Source of the DNA: Symsagittifera roscoffensis
Taxonomy: Eukaryota > Xenacoelomorpha > Acoela > Convolutidae
NCBI RefSeq assembly: GCF_963678635.1
Contig: NC_087063.1
Span: forward strand, 17,610,143 to 17,674,142
Reading direction: 5' to 3'
DNA length: 64,000 nt
Every line of letters starts with the position of its first letter. Position 1 is the first letter of the stretch. The position numbers and the translations under genes are program-made. This document shows positions 1 through 11,929 of the stretch, piece after piece. Under the pieces are notes generated by a model that searched no databases, was not told where the DNA came from, and saw only the letters and a list, made by a program, of their open reading frames with translations.

Positions 1-390
1 TCTGTTCTCCGTAGTACTCCTCGTGTTGACCATACTAACTGAAAAGTTCTTCTTTGTTACCTTCGGACCCATTGATGTTGTTTTACGTAGCGACGAATTA
101 TACTTTGTCTTCGCCTCGGTAGATCTTCTTTCAGCTACCGGTACCCTGCTCCGCCTCATTATTTACAATTGTTCCTATTTACAGTATTACTATCTACAAA
201 ATTCTACTCTAAGGTTAAAACCTCTTTTGACAAAATTTTGTAAAGAGAAATTTACAATTTGCTAAAAACAACTTTTCCTGAGCTTATGAAATTTCTATGT
301 GTTAGGATTGAATAGATAATTTGATTTTGCAATTGGTTACTTCAACCTGACTTAGTACTCTTTAAGTACCCCCCTTCTTTATGCTATTCA
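1..390. other. Unassigned sequence at left edge
   Basis: I see no recognisable gene or repeat. An 80-codon open frame at 23-265 has no domain or motif I recognise and is probably chance. Confidence 0.4.
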
Positions 391-1060
391 GTGTTGTCCC
401 AATACTTCTTGTCAGTGTCCCAAGACCACTGTCCGAAGACCCTTTTCCTGAGACTACTGTCCCAAGACTACTGTCCCAAGACTAATGTCCCAAGGCTACT
501 GTCCCAAGACTAGTGTCCCAAGACTACTGTCCCAAGACTAGTGTCCCAAGACTACTGTCCCAAGACCAATGTCCCACGACCACTGTCCCAAGATCAATGT
601 CCCAAGATCAATGTCCCAAGATCAATGTCCCAAGACCACTGTCCCAAGACCAATGTCCCAAGACCAATGTCCCAAGACCAATGTCCCAAGACCAATGTCC
701 CAAGACCAATGTCCCAAGACCACTGTCCCAAGACCATTGTCCCAAGACCACTGTCCCAAGACCAATGTCCCAAGACCACTGTCCCAAGACCAATGTCCCA
801 AGACCAATGTCCCTAGACCGCTGTCACAAGACCAATGTCCCAAGACCACTGTCCCAAGACCAATGTCCCAAGACCAATGTCCCAAGACTGTTTCGTACCA
901 AGACTGCTCTGGTCCAAGACTGTCCCAAGGCTGCACTGTCCCAAGACTGTCCCAAGACTGCTCTGTCCCGAGACTGTCCCAAGACCGTGTTGCTCCAAGA
1001 CTGTCCCCAGACTGCAATATCTCAAGACTTCTTCGGTACTGTCCCAAGACTTGTCACTGA
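391..1060. repeat. 14-bp minisatellite array
   Basis: About 45 tandem copies of a 14-bp unit close to TGTCCCAAGACCAA, with AA/AC/TA/TG variation at the last two positions. The first units (391-480) and the last units (890-1060) are more diverged than the middle, as expected for an array homogenised from the centre. Because 14 is not a multiple of three, long open frames occur in all three plus frames and on the minus strand, each encoding a 14-residue repeat. I treat those as a by-product of the array and not as genes. Confidence 0.95.
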
Positions 1061-1936
1061 GTGTCTGGATATCGGATCTCTTCTTCTTCGTTGTAGGGAC
1101 TATTGAACCACTGTACCTTTTGCCACCACTTGAGCTCTAGTAAAAATTTTCCCAAAATTCCTATCTTAATGGTCAAAACCCAAATACTAATCCCCCTGTA
1201 TTTGTCTCCCTCTCTATGTTTCAGGCTATTTGAAACCCTAAATTCCCCGCAGGTATCTTGTGATCACCTGTTCGTTAAAATACCAACAACAAATTTTCAC
1301 CAAAATGTAAAGATTTAGACTGGAAAAAATTTCAAAAACAGATGGATGAATTCTCCTGAAATTCAAGGTTGACCGATGTCAATCTTTGTCCGAAAAAATG
1401 TCTGGTACCCGATTGCCACGCGTTTTCCTCCCCCCTGCTAGCGATCTTATAGGGTATCACAAAAACTGTCTATGTCCGTTCCTCCCTACCGATCCAACCA
1501 GGGTTCATACCTTAACCTGATTTTAAATTTGGATATCCGCTTCTTATAATCAACGCGTGTAAGTATCTAATGTAACTAAATCGACGATGCCGAACGATTA
1601 GTTACTCTAACGTGTCCCCCCTTTTTACAATTTACAACCGCTAACCTCTTACTTAACCAGCCCCCCTTCTAACCTCCCCCCTTCTTTAGCCCCCCTCTTA
1701 AGTCGAAAAATCCCTTAAGCGCCGGGTGCTAAACCTCTCGAGAGAAAACCGTAGACCTGTTTTCAGGCCTGCTTGTGTAAAAACTTCCTCAAAACAATGG
1801 GGCTCCGCTTATCCAATTTTACACTTATCTCCTATAATGTAATGTGGATTCTAACGATACCCGTTGCCCAACTTGAGAACACCCCTGTGCGTCCTCTTGT
1901 AGTGATCTTGTGCTGGTTGTCTCTGTTCTGCACTTG
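1061..1936. other. Non-coding, C- and T-rich stretch
   Basis: No gene seen. Clusters of C runs occur at 1610-1700. No conserved coding segment was recognised on either strand. Confidence 0.4.
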
Positions 1937-2150
1937 ACAGCAGCACCACTTTCCCACTTGGCTGGTCACCTCTTCCAGTCAAGTTTCCAGTGGGTTCAGC
2001 TCAGTCCTTCTGAACCACTTTCCCACTCGGCTGGTCACCTCTTCCAGTCAAGTCTCCTAGTGGTCCAGTTCGATCCTGGTGAACCACTTTCCCACTCGGC
2101 TGGTCACCTCTTCCAGTCAAGTCTCCTAGTGGTCCGGCTAGGTTGCAATC
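1937..2150. repeat. 69-bp direct repeat, three copies
   Basis: The block beginning CCACTTTCCCAC recurs at about 1946, 2015 and 2084, a spacing of exactly 69 bp. Copies two and three are nearly identical and copy one is more diverged. Since 69 is 23 codons, one plus-strand frame stays open across the array (1910-2167) as a 23-residue repeat, but nothing else supports a gene. Confidence 0.9.
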
Positions 2151-3463
2151 TATCTGAAAACCCTTAGCAACGCCCCCCACTCGGGCACCTTATTGAAGTC
2201 ACTGGTTTAAATTGCTAGATTGATCGAAACGATCGGTCTTATAAAACAGTATGGGTATACTATTTAATTCATATAAAAGTTTGATCCAAATGATCCGGTA
2301 TCAAAGTCACTGTCTTTTCGTTTTATGGTTTTTGTTCCTTTTTCTATGTTTTTTTCTTGTTTTTGTTTCGCTTTTTGTCTTTTTGCTTGTGTTTTTGTCC
2401 CCCTAGTTACCCCCCCCCACCCTTACTCGGTTAGCTAGGCCTCGTTCGGAGAGCGTACCAGGAAATTTTCTCAAGTTTTCTTAAAAAGCTATCACGGTAC
2501 AACCGGAAGGTTTACACGTTCCCGCTGAACCGTACCACCGGTACTCTAGAATGGGCATGCAGCCCGGAGCTGTGTCAAGTGGGTTCGACTCCGTAGTCAT
2601 GATGTCGTAAAAACACCCAGGAGCGCCATAAAAACACTATGTAACAGTCGCCTACTTCGGTCACATATGAGGCTTAAGAAAAATAGGCCCTATAACCATT
2701 GGCTCAAGAGTCAGGGACACTATCTCTTGTGTTTTTCTACCTCAAGAACGGTCGGAGCCAATTCGGTTCGCTTGCGACATGAGACTAGAACCCGTTACAG
2801 CTTAAAGGCTACTACCAAAACATCCCTCCACTCTAGAAAATAAGAACGTTCCCATACTTAGGTCTCAAAATACCCAAAATACACGAACGCCGTTAAAAAC
2901 AGGGTCGGAACAATCCGTTAAGTTACTTTTTTATTGGACAGTGGAACTTTGATCCATTTCAGATGAATCAACCTAAAACTCGCCCTATCTCAACATAACA
3001 ATCATAAAACACTCTCGAGAAAATTAAATTAGGCACTCACTTGTTGATGCACTCAAGCACAGGGAGTAATTAAATTGATAAGCAACTCGAGAATTAAATA
3101 AGATAACTAGATAAGTTCAATACTAATCAGTTTTGATAACAGAAATAAGTTTTGACTCTAGAATTGGAGTTTTTGTCTGAACCATTGGGACACCCAAGCT
3201 GTCCAACTTGACCGTTGAAGGTTCACTCTGGTTCGGTTCGAATGGTTATTCTCTCTTCTCGTGATTATCTCTCTTCCTATTTCAGGACAAGACGGCTCTA
3301 CTCGTGTATTATTTTGTATCTGGAAATTGAGAATAGCAATTTCCTGCTGTTTTCTTAAGTGTTTTCCCGCAATTGCAAATTCGGTCGTTCTGATTTTTCA
3401 CTTTTTGTTTTCAGTTGGTGCGAGAAAACTGAGCATGACAGGCTCCATTCGAAATTTTGAAAA
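2151..3463. other. Unassigned, with a pyrimidine tract and one B-box-like site
   Basis: A T-rich pyrimidine tract runs from about 2320 to 2415. The string GGTTCGACTCC at 2582-2592 fits the RNA polymerase III B-box consensus, but I do not see a paired A box, so it is probably a remnant of a tRNA-derived repeat. No gene seen. Confidence 0.35.
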
Positions 3464-3900
3464 TTAAAATTTCACTCCAAAATCCCGTATTCTCGTGTCC
3501 CTCAAGGTCAAACTTCCAGATATGACCGACTGGCACAAACTGTCTTGTGTAAAAACACGCGGACTCTCCGAGGTCTCAATCAATCGTGATGAAAAAGCAG
3601 CGCGCTTGACTTTTAGGTTGTCTTCTTTCGGAGACAGCTGCTTGATGGTCTCGGTCAGTTCTGTTCTCAGAAACCTCAGCTGGAAATTTTGTACCAATGC
3701 GCGTTCAAAGCAGCCATTCTCCGGAACTCTAAAATTAAGAGAGCTGGGTATCACGTCGTTCTTCAGGCAGTTCTCAAGAAGCTTCTTGCGAGACACAGCA
3801 GCTCTGACTTTGCGCAGTGACTTCTGATACTTCGGCCAAAAAATCCAGTGTCCGTACCCAGTTAATAACTTTTTGAAAAGTTCCCATGATAACAACCTTG
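3464..3900 (-). pseudogene. Penelope-like element, N-terminal fragment of the polyprotein
   Basis: A 143-codon minus-strand open frame encodes a basic, helical segment. The stretch around KSLRKVRAAVSRKKLLENCL, followed by an IPSSLNFRVPEN-like motif and a later TELTETI segment, resembles the conserved N-terminal region of Penelope-like (GIY-YIG type) retroelement proteins. Those typically read 'LRK..R...FL..C....IP..L..K.P'. The match is from memory of the family pattern and not from a search. The frame stops at 3464 with no reverse transcriptase after it, so only the 5' part of an element is present. A hammerhead-like motif lies just upstream on the same strand (3968-3991), where a Penelope-like element carries its pseudo-LTR. 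That association supports the call. Confidence 0.5.
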
Positions 3901-3954
3901 ATAAAGAGCAACTACTTTTTCATCAATGTGAAAAACAAGATAATTAAACTTGTT

Positions 3955-4018
3955 TATTTCGGAGTACTTTCGGCTATACAGCCATCATCAGCACTTAAAA
4001 ACATGAAGTTTGACATAA
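3955..4018 (-). ncRNA. Hammerhead-ribozyme-like core in a Penelope-like pseudo-LTR remnant
   Basis: Read on the minus strand there is CTGATGA (3991-3985), a stem GGCT-GTAT-AGCC (3983-3972) and GAAA (3971-3968). That is the order of the conserved core of a hammerhead ribozyme. A GTC lies upstream on the minus strand (about 4014-4012), followed by a weak ACTT/AAGT stem I. I cannot form a convincing stem III, so this may be a decayed or only motif-level match. Confidence 0.4.
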
Positions 4019-5100
4019 AGCAAATCACAAAATCCCAACACATAGTAACAAAATACTAAAACAATCAGAAGAGATTCCAGCCAGATGACTCTGGAACAAA
4101 GAAACTCGATGCTTTCGATCTGAAGTTTCTTTCGATCTTATCTTTTTGCCCCTTGTGTCAAAGAACGCTCTTAACCCTTGTTTCTGAATTACCTTACTTT
4201 TTTTTAAAGAATTGGGTCTTTATCAATTTCTGTCGCCGTTATGTTGCTGTTGCTGTTTTAGTTCTTTTTTGTATTGGATTTTCAGACTGTACTGATCGGA
4301 GTTTGTTTAACTGTCCAGTTGTTCCTACTCGAACTTGTTTAGTCCCGCCATTTAAGGTGAGACCCATTCATAAAGCTCGTGTATAACTGTTGTAGCGATA
4401 CAGCACTTGAAACTTTCTTTCCATTGGACGAAAAGAAAGACAAAATTTGTAAACATTTCTTCATGTGTCCTACTTACTAAAGTTTTCTGCTAACTGGAAT
4501 TATTATAAAGATGAAGTCACGGGCAAAACAAAGAAATTACAAAAATAACAAACTATCATAAATAAGAAATCAATCGGCCTAACCTCTTTTTTGCTATGAC
4601 AGAAATTTGACTCGGTCAAAGAAGAATATCCCATTGACAAATACGTGATCCAATTCCAATGGCTGAATTAATTTAGCAAAAACAATTTATATTAGTTTCA
4701 TGTCTGGCTTTTATATGGGACCATAGGGATATTTACCTGACCAGAGGATTTAAATACTTTGAAACGAGTACCCAAAGTTTTTTTATGGACCAGGGGCAAA
4801 TCAAATGATCAGATTGATATTTTTAGCAAGTAGATCTTTTGCCTAGAATTTTTTATGTTGTCCGTAATAATGTGATATTACGCGACAATTGGTACTATAT
4901 ATACGCGTGTATGATAACTCGAGTGCCAGGAAGGAGGATGAGCGTTCAGATCACCGATTGGCAGATTTCGCCCCTACTAAATTTCCCCAAACCACATTCA
5001 TTACGATATTTGGCGTATTGGTCATTACGAGCGAAATGCTCCACTTAATTAAAGAGCGGTGAAATATGCCTTCAAATTAAAGAGTTGCGAAATGTGTGTA
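4019..5100. other. Unassigned AT-rich sequence
   Basis: No gene recognised on either strand. Short open frames (for example 4153-4386 and 4839-5048) lack domains or splice context. Confidence 0.35.
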
Positions 5101-5720
5101 GCTTAAGCAACACTAGCCATGATGTTCAGTGCCACTTGCACAGAAACCAGTTATTTTGATCTAAGTTTGCGTGTGGTTCTACTGCCCTTACAAAAAGATG
5201 TAATTTTGTTAAATTAGTGTTATATTTTTTCAGGTGTTGAATGCAGCGACTAGTTTCACTGACTATATGGGACCCTATTGCTTCAAAAGCTTTATTTTTC
5301 GTATCAGAAAATGAAAACTAGTTTAAGTTATTTTTAATGGTCAAAGTTAGTCTAATGAGTGATCCTTCCGCCATCATAACCCAAGTGAACCCGAATGAGC
5401 AGGTTATTCCAGCAGAGAGTAAAAATCATTCGCAAACCGACAATACAGGTAAATAATAAGGCATCGTATCTTTGTCTCGAGCATTGAAAAGAGGAAGTTT
5501 GTCTTCGGGCGTGTGTTTCTTTTCGTTTTCTGCGGAAAATTGGGTACAAACAATTATTGGATTGGGCCCAGTGGTATATCATGTTAAAGCCCTTTCAGCC
5601 ATGATTCCAATGAAATTAAAAATTTAAAAATATTTTTTTTTTTGGTTTTCACAAGTTCCATTCAATTTCGAGCGAGTGGAAACGAAAATGGAGACAAAGC
5701 AGCTGCTAAATTTGTGCTTT
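5101..5720. repeat. Dispersed repeat fragments (R2 family)
   Basis: Two pieces of a dispersed family are visible: a CACTTGCACAG-A-AACC motif near 5131-5146, and a 'TATATCATGTTAAAGCCCTTTCAGCCATGATTC' type block at about 5572-5606, then GAGCGAGTGG at about 5671. The same blocks occur near 12060-12580, 56390-57300 and 63060-63720. No gene is seen here. Confidence 0.5.
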
Positions 5721-6600
5721 CAAAAATCTTAACTGATTAGGAGGGGCGTTTTCGGGTCCGTTTTTGGTGTAAATTGGGGTCCATTTTTGGAGACCTTCAG
5801 TGAAGATCCACCCTCCACGTTGTCCTTATAAATAGCATGCTTTGATCTCAACTTGCAAATAGCTAGCTAGCTACACGCTGCCAACAGACATCAAGGTGGT
5901 ATCAAGCGGAGGAAGTCCCTCACAGTTCCACGGTGTTGGCACTTCTCGTTGTCATTGTATATCTTCTCCGTATCCAACATCGAAGCAAAACTTTCCCGCA
6001 CTTAAGCACAAACTTTCCCATTAGCCCTCACTGCTTATTCTCCTCAAAACAAAGCTATTCTGAAGTTTCATTGATCAGTGTGGTGTCATACGGCCGATTG
6101 CGGTTGGTTGCATTCGTTGTGTAGTGGCATAGAATCTACACGACGTTGAAATAGAGACTTCTACTGCAAATCTTGCACCAGAGCACAACCAACGCCCAAT
6201 GTTGCCGAGGAAGTTGCGGCCACTTCCGGGCTAACATGCTATGCTCGACTTGGGTTGCACACTGCACAATCAACCTGGCGATATGCCAGCAGTCACACCG
6301 CCAGCAACTGGAAATTGCCTGCCGTCCCTGCAAGAAGTGCTGAAAAGCCGGATCCCTACCGTCCGTTAAGTGCCTATCTCCCTTCGAAATGAATGGGCTA
6401 TCTTAATGGAGGCCGGTAATTCGTTCCTGTGATCCGGTTCAATATGCTATCAAAAACCGTTCTGGTAGCGCCAGAACATGACTGTCGTGTCCATCAAGCA
6501 AATTTTACTACGAAAATCAGGCGAAGGTTTGCGAGATGGCGATCATTACAAGCTATGGCTGGAAGCTACTGAAATCGAGTTTTAAGAAAAACCGATTTTA
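5721..6600. other. Unassigned, possible 5' part of a decayed retroelement
   Basis: GC content rises from about 5900. One frame near 6190-6330 is Cys/His-rich and could be the nucleic-acid-binding N-terminus of the decayed element that follows, but this is a guess. No intact gene seen. Confidence 0.3.
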
Positions 6601-7600
6601 AGCCTAATATTAGCGCTGCGAAAGCCCTAGTATCGAAGGGTCAAGCAGCTGCCATGGTGTCAACCTTCAATAAGTTAAAAGAGCTCCACCCGGCCTCAAT
6701 GAAACCAACTTGTGAAGAGGAGTTACTGCCAGCTTACCATTTTGACAACAAAGCTGTTTTGTCCGCTCAGTCGTCTTTTCCTTGGGCACTTCATCAGGCG
6801 CAGCCCGCTGGTTTCCAGAGAATTGCTCAAACGTCATCTCTTGCCTCCTCCTGGCAATGCAACAGCAGTGACAACCACCCTTACGTCTCTGGTCATCCTT
6901 CTCGCCGCTGGCAAAGCACCCGCATTTCGTGCGCATTGCTTCTAAGATAATGGAGGAGGTCAGAATAAGACTGCCCGGTATCTGTGCCTTCACCGAGTCT
7001 TGTAACTCCACTCGAGTGAGTGCGTAGTTCAAGATGACCCATTAGGCCCCTTTCTTTTCGCCATAGCTCTCCATCCGCTCATTGAACAGTTGAATGCGGA
7101 TATTCCTTCCCTCTCTCATAACAGTTGGTATGTCGATGATGGCCTTCTTGCCGGAGTGAAACATCTCTGATACAGGCACTGCCGATTGTCACCGACGAAG
7201 CCTCAAAATAGATTTAGAGATAAGGTTGGACAAATGTGAGGTCTTTGCGAACAATGCTCTATCGCTACTCCCTGATGAGATCCCGTGTAGCCTACCAAGT
7301 GTCTCCTGGAAGCCCTGATAAGTAGCGCCAGTTTTACTGCTAAGTGTATCCAGAAAAGGGCGGATAATTTACTCCCTCAGAGGTTCTGATCCGATTGACG
7401 AATTATACGACGTCCTCAAAATTTTTGACAATAGTTTGAGAAACGCTTCCTCCCTGCTCATTGGTGCTTCCTTGTCAGATATGACCTGGCTGCAGGCCTC
7501 ATTGCCGCTGAAACTAGGTCGTCTCGGGATCAGGCGCGCTTCGGACCAGCATGTCCCTGCGTTCCAAGGTGCCTTCAACAAACATCATGTCTAGTCAGGG
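6601..7600 (+). pseudogene. Decayed non-LTR reverse transcriptase
   Basis: Conserved reverse-transcriptase pieces appear in order but in different frames with stops between them. At about 6618-6690 a segment reads AAKALVSKGQ...LKELHP. At about 6880-6920 comes LLAAGKAPAF. At about 7030-7150 a frame reads DPLGPFLFAIALHPLIEQ and then WYVDDGLLAG, which carries the YxDD catalytic motif. At about 7225-7300 comes LDKCEVF and DEIP. At about 7480-7575 comes WLQASLPLKLGRLGIRRA. This order is that of a family of animal reverse transcriptases usually showing GDPLGP, YLDDG, KCE and QASLP..GGLG. Frameshifts and stops make it non-functional. The clade is not assigned. Confidence 0.7.
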
Positions 7601-8920
7601 AGATAACCGGAAGAGAATTTATCATCTCGAAAAACCATTAAGGTAGTCAACCGAGTTAAAAAGAACTGCAAAAGTGTGCCGACAAAGCTGCTCGTGAACA
7701 CCTGAAAAGCCTGAGTAAAGCGGCGCGAGAAACAGCGGTGCCAGATATGGGGGGTTAAATTCTCTATCTTTACCGCACGTCAAATTTTTTTCGCTGTTTC
7801 GGCCCTGAAGGTAACGAATACTCCCTGGGACGGCAAAGGTACTGGGTTCGAATCTGGCGGGATACTGTGTTTTTTCTAAATGGGAAATTTCTCGTTTCAA
7901 TAAATTTGTCGGCTTTTTGTCTGTCTTAGTTGCAGCATTGTTATTTATTTGCTGTAATTGTTTTAAGCTTTAAGCGTTTTAATTTACTTCTGATGCTTGT
8001 TTTTTTTTACCATTGACTTCGATTGTATTTTTTTTGTTTTTTTTCTTTTGCTTAAATATTCATTCTGCCCAAATGTTTTCGGCTGAGTGAACTATTTTTG
8101 AGTAATTTCAAAGATTTCGTCCCAATTTTTATCGGCTTAGTATTTATAGTTCATGGTATTTACAGTTCATGGTTTCAAGTATTTATAGTGCATGGTTTCC
8201 TAGTTTATATACTCGCCAAAACTTTCTGTTAGAAAAGAAAGTTTTTGATAATAATTTTTTACAAAGTTTCAGTTTTTATTGGCTGCAAGGTTTCTGATTT
8301 GTTTTTTTTTCCTAATATAAAAAATGTGGGGAATTAGTTTTAGTTTTAATTTACTTGTGTTTTAGAATTGAGCAATTTTCTATTGCTATTAAATTGATTC
8401 AAGTTGATGGCATAATATATTTTTTCAAGTGTCAAAATTTGTTTCGGAAAAATTTCATTTAAGTTTTGAACAATTTTTTTTCAATTTTGACTTGATTATT
8501 GTTATATCTACGAATTGTTGCAATGAATATAGCAGTTTTGTCTACGAATATTTGATTGTTTGGTTGCAAGCAAAGTTTTTAAGTACATTTAGGAGCTTTT
8601 AGATTTCGATTGTTTGACCAATTTTTTTATCATGAGAAAGAAATGAATGCAGTTTGTGTAGGCCAAATCCTTCTGATATTTCAGCTCGTTGATTTTTGCG
8701 AAAAAAAAGTTTCCTAATTTTTAGGCCATTGTTTTTCAACAGATTTTATTTAAGGTTTTTTATTTTCCTCTGAGATACACTGTCCTTTTGATTTTTGGCG
8801 TTTTGTTTTGTATCGCAAGTTGTGCAAAGTTTAGCTTCGCTTCCGTGTTTTAAATTCAGTTCTTTTTCAAATGTTCAAAAGAAAGCCGGGTTTGCATGCG
8901 AGGTGCTCACTTTTTGTTTT
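7601..8920. other. AT-rich intergenic DNA with a tRNA-like scrap
   Basis: No gene seen. GGGTTCGAATCTGG at about 7846-7859 is a B-box-like site and probably belongs to an old tRNA-derived repeat. The rest is T-rich with many homopolymer runs. Confidence 0.4.
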
Positions 8921-9260
8921 GAACGTCTCGACAATAGTCGGTATTATTCAGGCTCAATTTTTTTCGCGGTTTGACTTACGATTTCTTTTTAAGTCAGTTC
9001 ATTTCCTTTTTTAAGTGGAAGGTAAACTTCACTATCGAACAGCAAAAACCTTATCGATTTTAATTGTGAAAATGGATTTTAATTATGAAATTTTCCAACT
9101 AAATATAAAAAATCCTCAAATTGGATTAACTGTTATCACAAAAAAGTTCAATCATAAATTGGTCTAGAAATTCAAAAAGCTTCAAGGGCATATAATTTGT
9201 TCTTGGAAATTTGAAAGTTGATTTTTTCAAAAAAAAAAAATCGATATTTAACAGTAGTTT
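8921..9260 (+). repeat. Dispersed repeat R1, partial copy
   Basis: This is a diverged copy of a family of roughly 600 bp found many times in the window. Diagnostic blocks in order are 'caggctcaatttttttcgcgg', 'agttcatttcctttgttaaa', 'cactatcgaacagc', 'gatccagttttctcaa', 'aattgttctagaaattcaaa' and 'gaaattcgaaagttg'. Here the first, second, third and last two blocks are visible between 8949 and 9235. Confidence 0.6.
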
Positions 9261-10100
9261 TTTTAACATTTCGTTTTAAATAGGCGTTCCATTCGAATTT
9301 TAGTTTAATAATTTATTCAAATCAAGTTAGCAACTCCGATTTTGCATAATTACCATTTATTAGTTGTTTTCTATTTTAACGGTTAATTCGGCGTTAAAGG
9401 TGTCGGCGTATGTTATGTCGACTTAATCGCTTCCTATTGTGTCCTGTGAAGGGCGAAAAAATTCTTGAATTTGCGCGGGGGATTTGAAAAGGTAGCTGTT
9501 ATATTTTGTCACAAAAGGCCGCCTTATTATTGTTGGCTTATTTACCGCCTTAATTTTGTTTCAACGCTAGTTTAATACTGTAACATATACTTCATTCGAG
9601 ATACTTACTCAATTTTGTCAAAACGTGTTTGTTTCCGAGTTAGTGGCTCGTGTCTCGTTTTGCCAGCTAGCTAGCCATGCTATGCTTGCGATGTGTTGAT
9701 TTTCAATGCAAACAAAATTCAATCTCTGGATCATGCTCTTGGTAAACATTCACACGAAAGAATACAAAAATGAAAAACGAAATTTTAAGTACAAAATTGG
9801 CTGATCCTCTTTTTTTTTCAAAATTCTGACTGTCCTAAACTTGTCTGAAAAATCGGCTCGATATAATGGTTTTGCTCGTTACAAGCAATCAGCTCCATGT
9901 TGTTAAAAGTTTTTTCTACTGAATCACTTCCTGTGAATTTTTTTCCGCACGCTGATCGTGGTAAGAGCGTTTTTCTTGGTGTTTTTCCTCAATGCAAAAT
10001 CAGATACCGGTATACACTTCAGATGGTGTCCAGTGATGTATCACATTGACACAATTTTGGATTTAATTTGAGCTGCCATGAAAGATTTGAAATCATGTTT
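9261..10100. other. AT-rich intergenic DNA
   Basis: No gene recognised. A short R2-like block (GATGTATCACATTGA) occurs near 10034. Confidence 0.35.
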
Positions 10101-10102
10101 TA

Positions 10103-10215
10103 ACGCTTGTGATTAGGAAGAGATATCAAATTGGAACAAGGGTTTCAGGCTCATGAATGCTATTACGCTTGCGATTAGCAAGCGTTATCAAACCGGAATA
10201 TACGTTTTTTAGGAT
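10103..10215 (+). repeat. Palindromic repeat ACGCTTGCGATTAGCAAGCGT, two tandem copies
   Basis: A perfect 8-bp stem, ACGCTTGC and GCAAGCGT around GATTA, lies at 10165-10185 and is followed by TATCAAACCGGAATAT. A diverged copy of the same unit starts at 10103, 62 bp earlier. The same block recurs at 20489 (degenerate), 29018 and 54311. Confidence 0.75.
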
Positions 10216-10281
10216 TATTAGAACCACTTGAATCATTTTTATCTTAGCTTCACATGAAATCAAAAGTGAGACGTTAGTTCG

Positions 10282-10360
10282 CGCATGTGGCGAAGAGGTA
10301 ACGCACCTGCCTATAAACCTATAAAGGCAAATGTCAATGGTTCGAATCCGGACAGGACCT
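10282..10360 (+). repeat. tRNA-like sequence of a SINE-type repeat
   Basis: TGGCGAAGAGG near 10287 matches the A box of a polymerase III promoter apart from one base, and GGTTCGAATCC at about 10338-10348 is a perfect B box. Spacing is that of a tRNA. It does not fold into a clean cloverleaf with the flanks I can see, so I call it tRNA-derived and not a functional tRNA gene. Confidence 0.55.
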
Positions 10361-11600
10361 GTTTTTTGTACGCGCGTGTTGTTGGAAAATTGTCTACGCG
10401 TCAAAAAATTTTTGTGGAATTTCCTGTTTACCTGCTTGCTTTTGAAAATGTGGACAGGAAATGGGCAGGAGAATACGATGAAACAGTTTTTCATGGTAGA
10501 CAAAACACCTTTTTCATGTCCAAAAATGAACACAAAAACCACCATAGTTGTTAGCCCTAATTTTAAAAACATGGTTTTTGTAGTAAAAATTAAAAATGAA
10601 TCGATAGATTGACGCTAAATGATCTTATAAGTCCTTCCCGATGTCAATTACCCAAATTTCCTTCGTCTAGGTAGATGCCCCAGTATTTGAACAAAAATTT
10701 TCTCAGGGAGGCTTGTTCACAAAAACCACCAGTGCGCCGGATTAGTTACCGCAGCATCAAATTTGCCTAAAATGTGGTAATGTTTTACTCGAATTCAGGT
10801 TTAGGGCAAGTAATTGAGTTTCAAGAAGTTTTGACTGTTTTTTTTGCAATTTTTTAATTTTTTTCATGTTCGTTTAAAATGCTTAAAAGTTGTTTTCTTT
10901 ATGAATTCAAGGAGTTTTCAGTGCATTTAGCGCAGCAGCAACACCCATGCTTGAGATGACCAATCCCAGTTGTTCGACTTCAGTCGGGGCCTGTTTTTTT
11001 TGTCGAAACTGAACATTTTCGAATATTCTATAGACTTTCGTGTCTGCTAATTTTTGTCGACTTGGGTCCCGCAGCATTTTGAAAGCTCTTTTTAAAGTTT
11101 CCTAATCGTGCAGGTGGTTTTGTTGTACGATTTTTTTGTCCTTTTTTGCAATTTTTCTAGCTTTTACAAAAAAAAACATTTAAAGTGTTTATTTGTCTTT
11201 TCATTTGCTGGTAATCATATTCATTTATTTTTCATAATTGGTCATCATAATCATAGCGAAAGACATTTTTAGGTGAATTAAAGTTCACTTTTAGTATGTT
11301 CATTTGTTTTCATTTTGGTGGCTTGAATTTTGATTTTTTGGAAGCAAGAATCAAATTCGCCAATCAAAAAAGGGTTCAGTTCGAAAGTGTTTCTTGTGTT
11401 TTTTTTATATTGATCCAGTTTTCTCAATTATAAGTTTTCAAAAATAGAAGATTGTTGAAGTTCACAATTCTTTAAAATGGTTTCGCTCGCAAAAGCAAGT
11501 GACTTGTAAGCGGGTACTAGATTTTTCTTAAAATAACTTTTCATACAAATCTGTAAAAAGTTAAACGTGCTTTGTTTTTGAACCTTAACATATTATATTC
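10361..11600. other. AT-rich intergenic DNA
   Basis: No gene recognised. Overlapping open frames at 10126-10612 on both strands span the tRNA-like repeat and have no recognisable domain. Confidence 0.35.
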
Positions 11601-11860
11601 GCCTTCTCACTTAGTCTCGTGGTTATGCTGGTGTCGTTGCACCCTACGGTTTGTAGTTCGAATACCGGACGGATTATGTTAAGAGTCGATGAACGTAGTG
11701 ATAACTTTTATATAGCGCATGATGATTTTTGTTCTCAGGAAAAGTTTTTAAATTATTCAAGCCTAAAGTTCAATTCATTTCCTTTGTTAAAGGAGAGAAA
11801 AAGGAGGCAAACTCTACGGTCGAACATCGAAAATAAAGAGGTTTTGAAAAACTTTTGAAA
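11601..11860 (+). repeat. tRNA-like start followed by dispersed repeat R1
   Basis: A tRNA-like block with a B-box-like AGTTCGAATACC (about 11656-11667) is followed by 'gagtcgatgaacgtagt', 'tatatagcgcatgatgat', 'ttctcaggaaaag' and 'ttcatttcctttgttaaa'. This gives the order tRNA-like head, GATGAACGTAG block, then R1 body, also seen at 33945 and 34730. Confidence 0.5.
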
Positions 11861-11929
11861 TTGTTTGTTTTTTTTTTACTGGAAAAAGTTGAATTGTGAG
11901 ACTTTCTGTCTTGATTTTCATTCACTAGC

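Noticed and set aside
391..1060. CRISPR array
   Set aside because: The repeats are contiguous without spacers and the genome is eukaryotic.
513..1106. Long open frames in the 14-bp array, on both strands
   Set aside because: They exist because the repeat unit lacks stops; there is no domain, splice context or codon bias.
3495..3827. Plus-strand 110-codon frame
   Set aside because: It is antisense to the Penelope-like fragment, which has the better family resemblance.
10126..10612. Overlapping frames of 89-148 codons on both strands
   Set aside because: They cross a tRNA-like repeat and have no recognisable domain.
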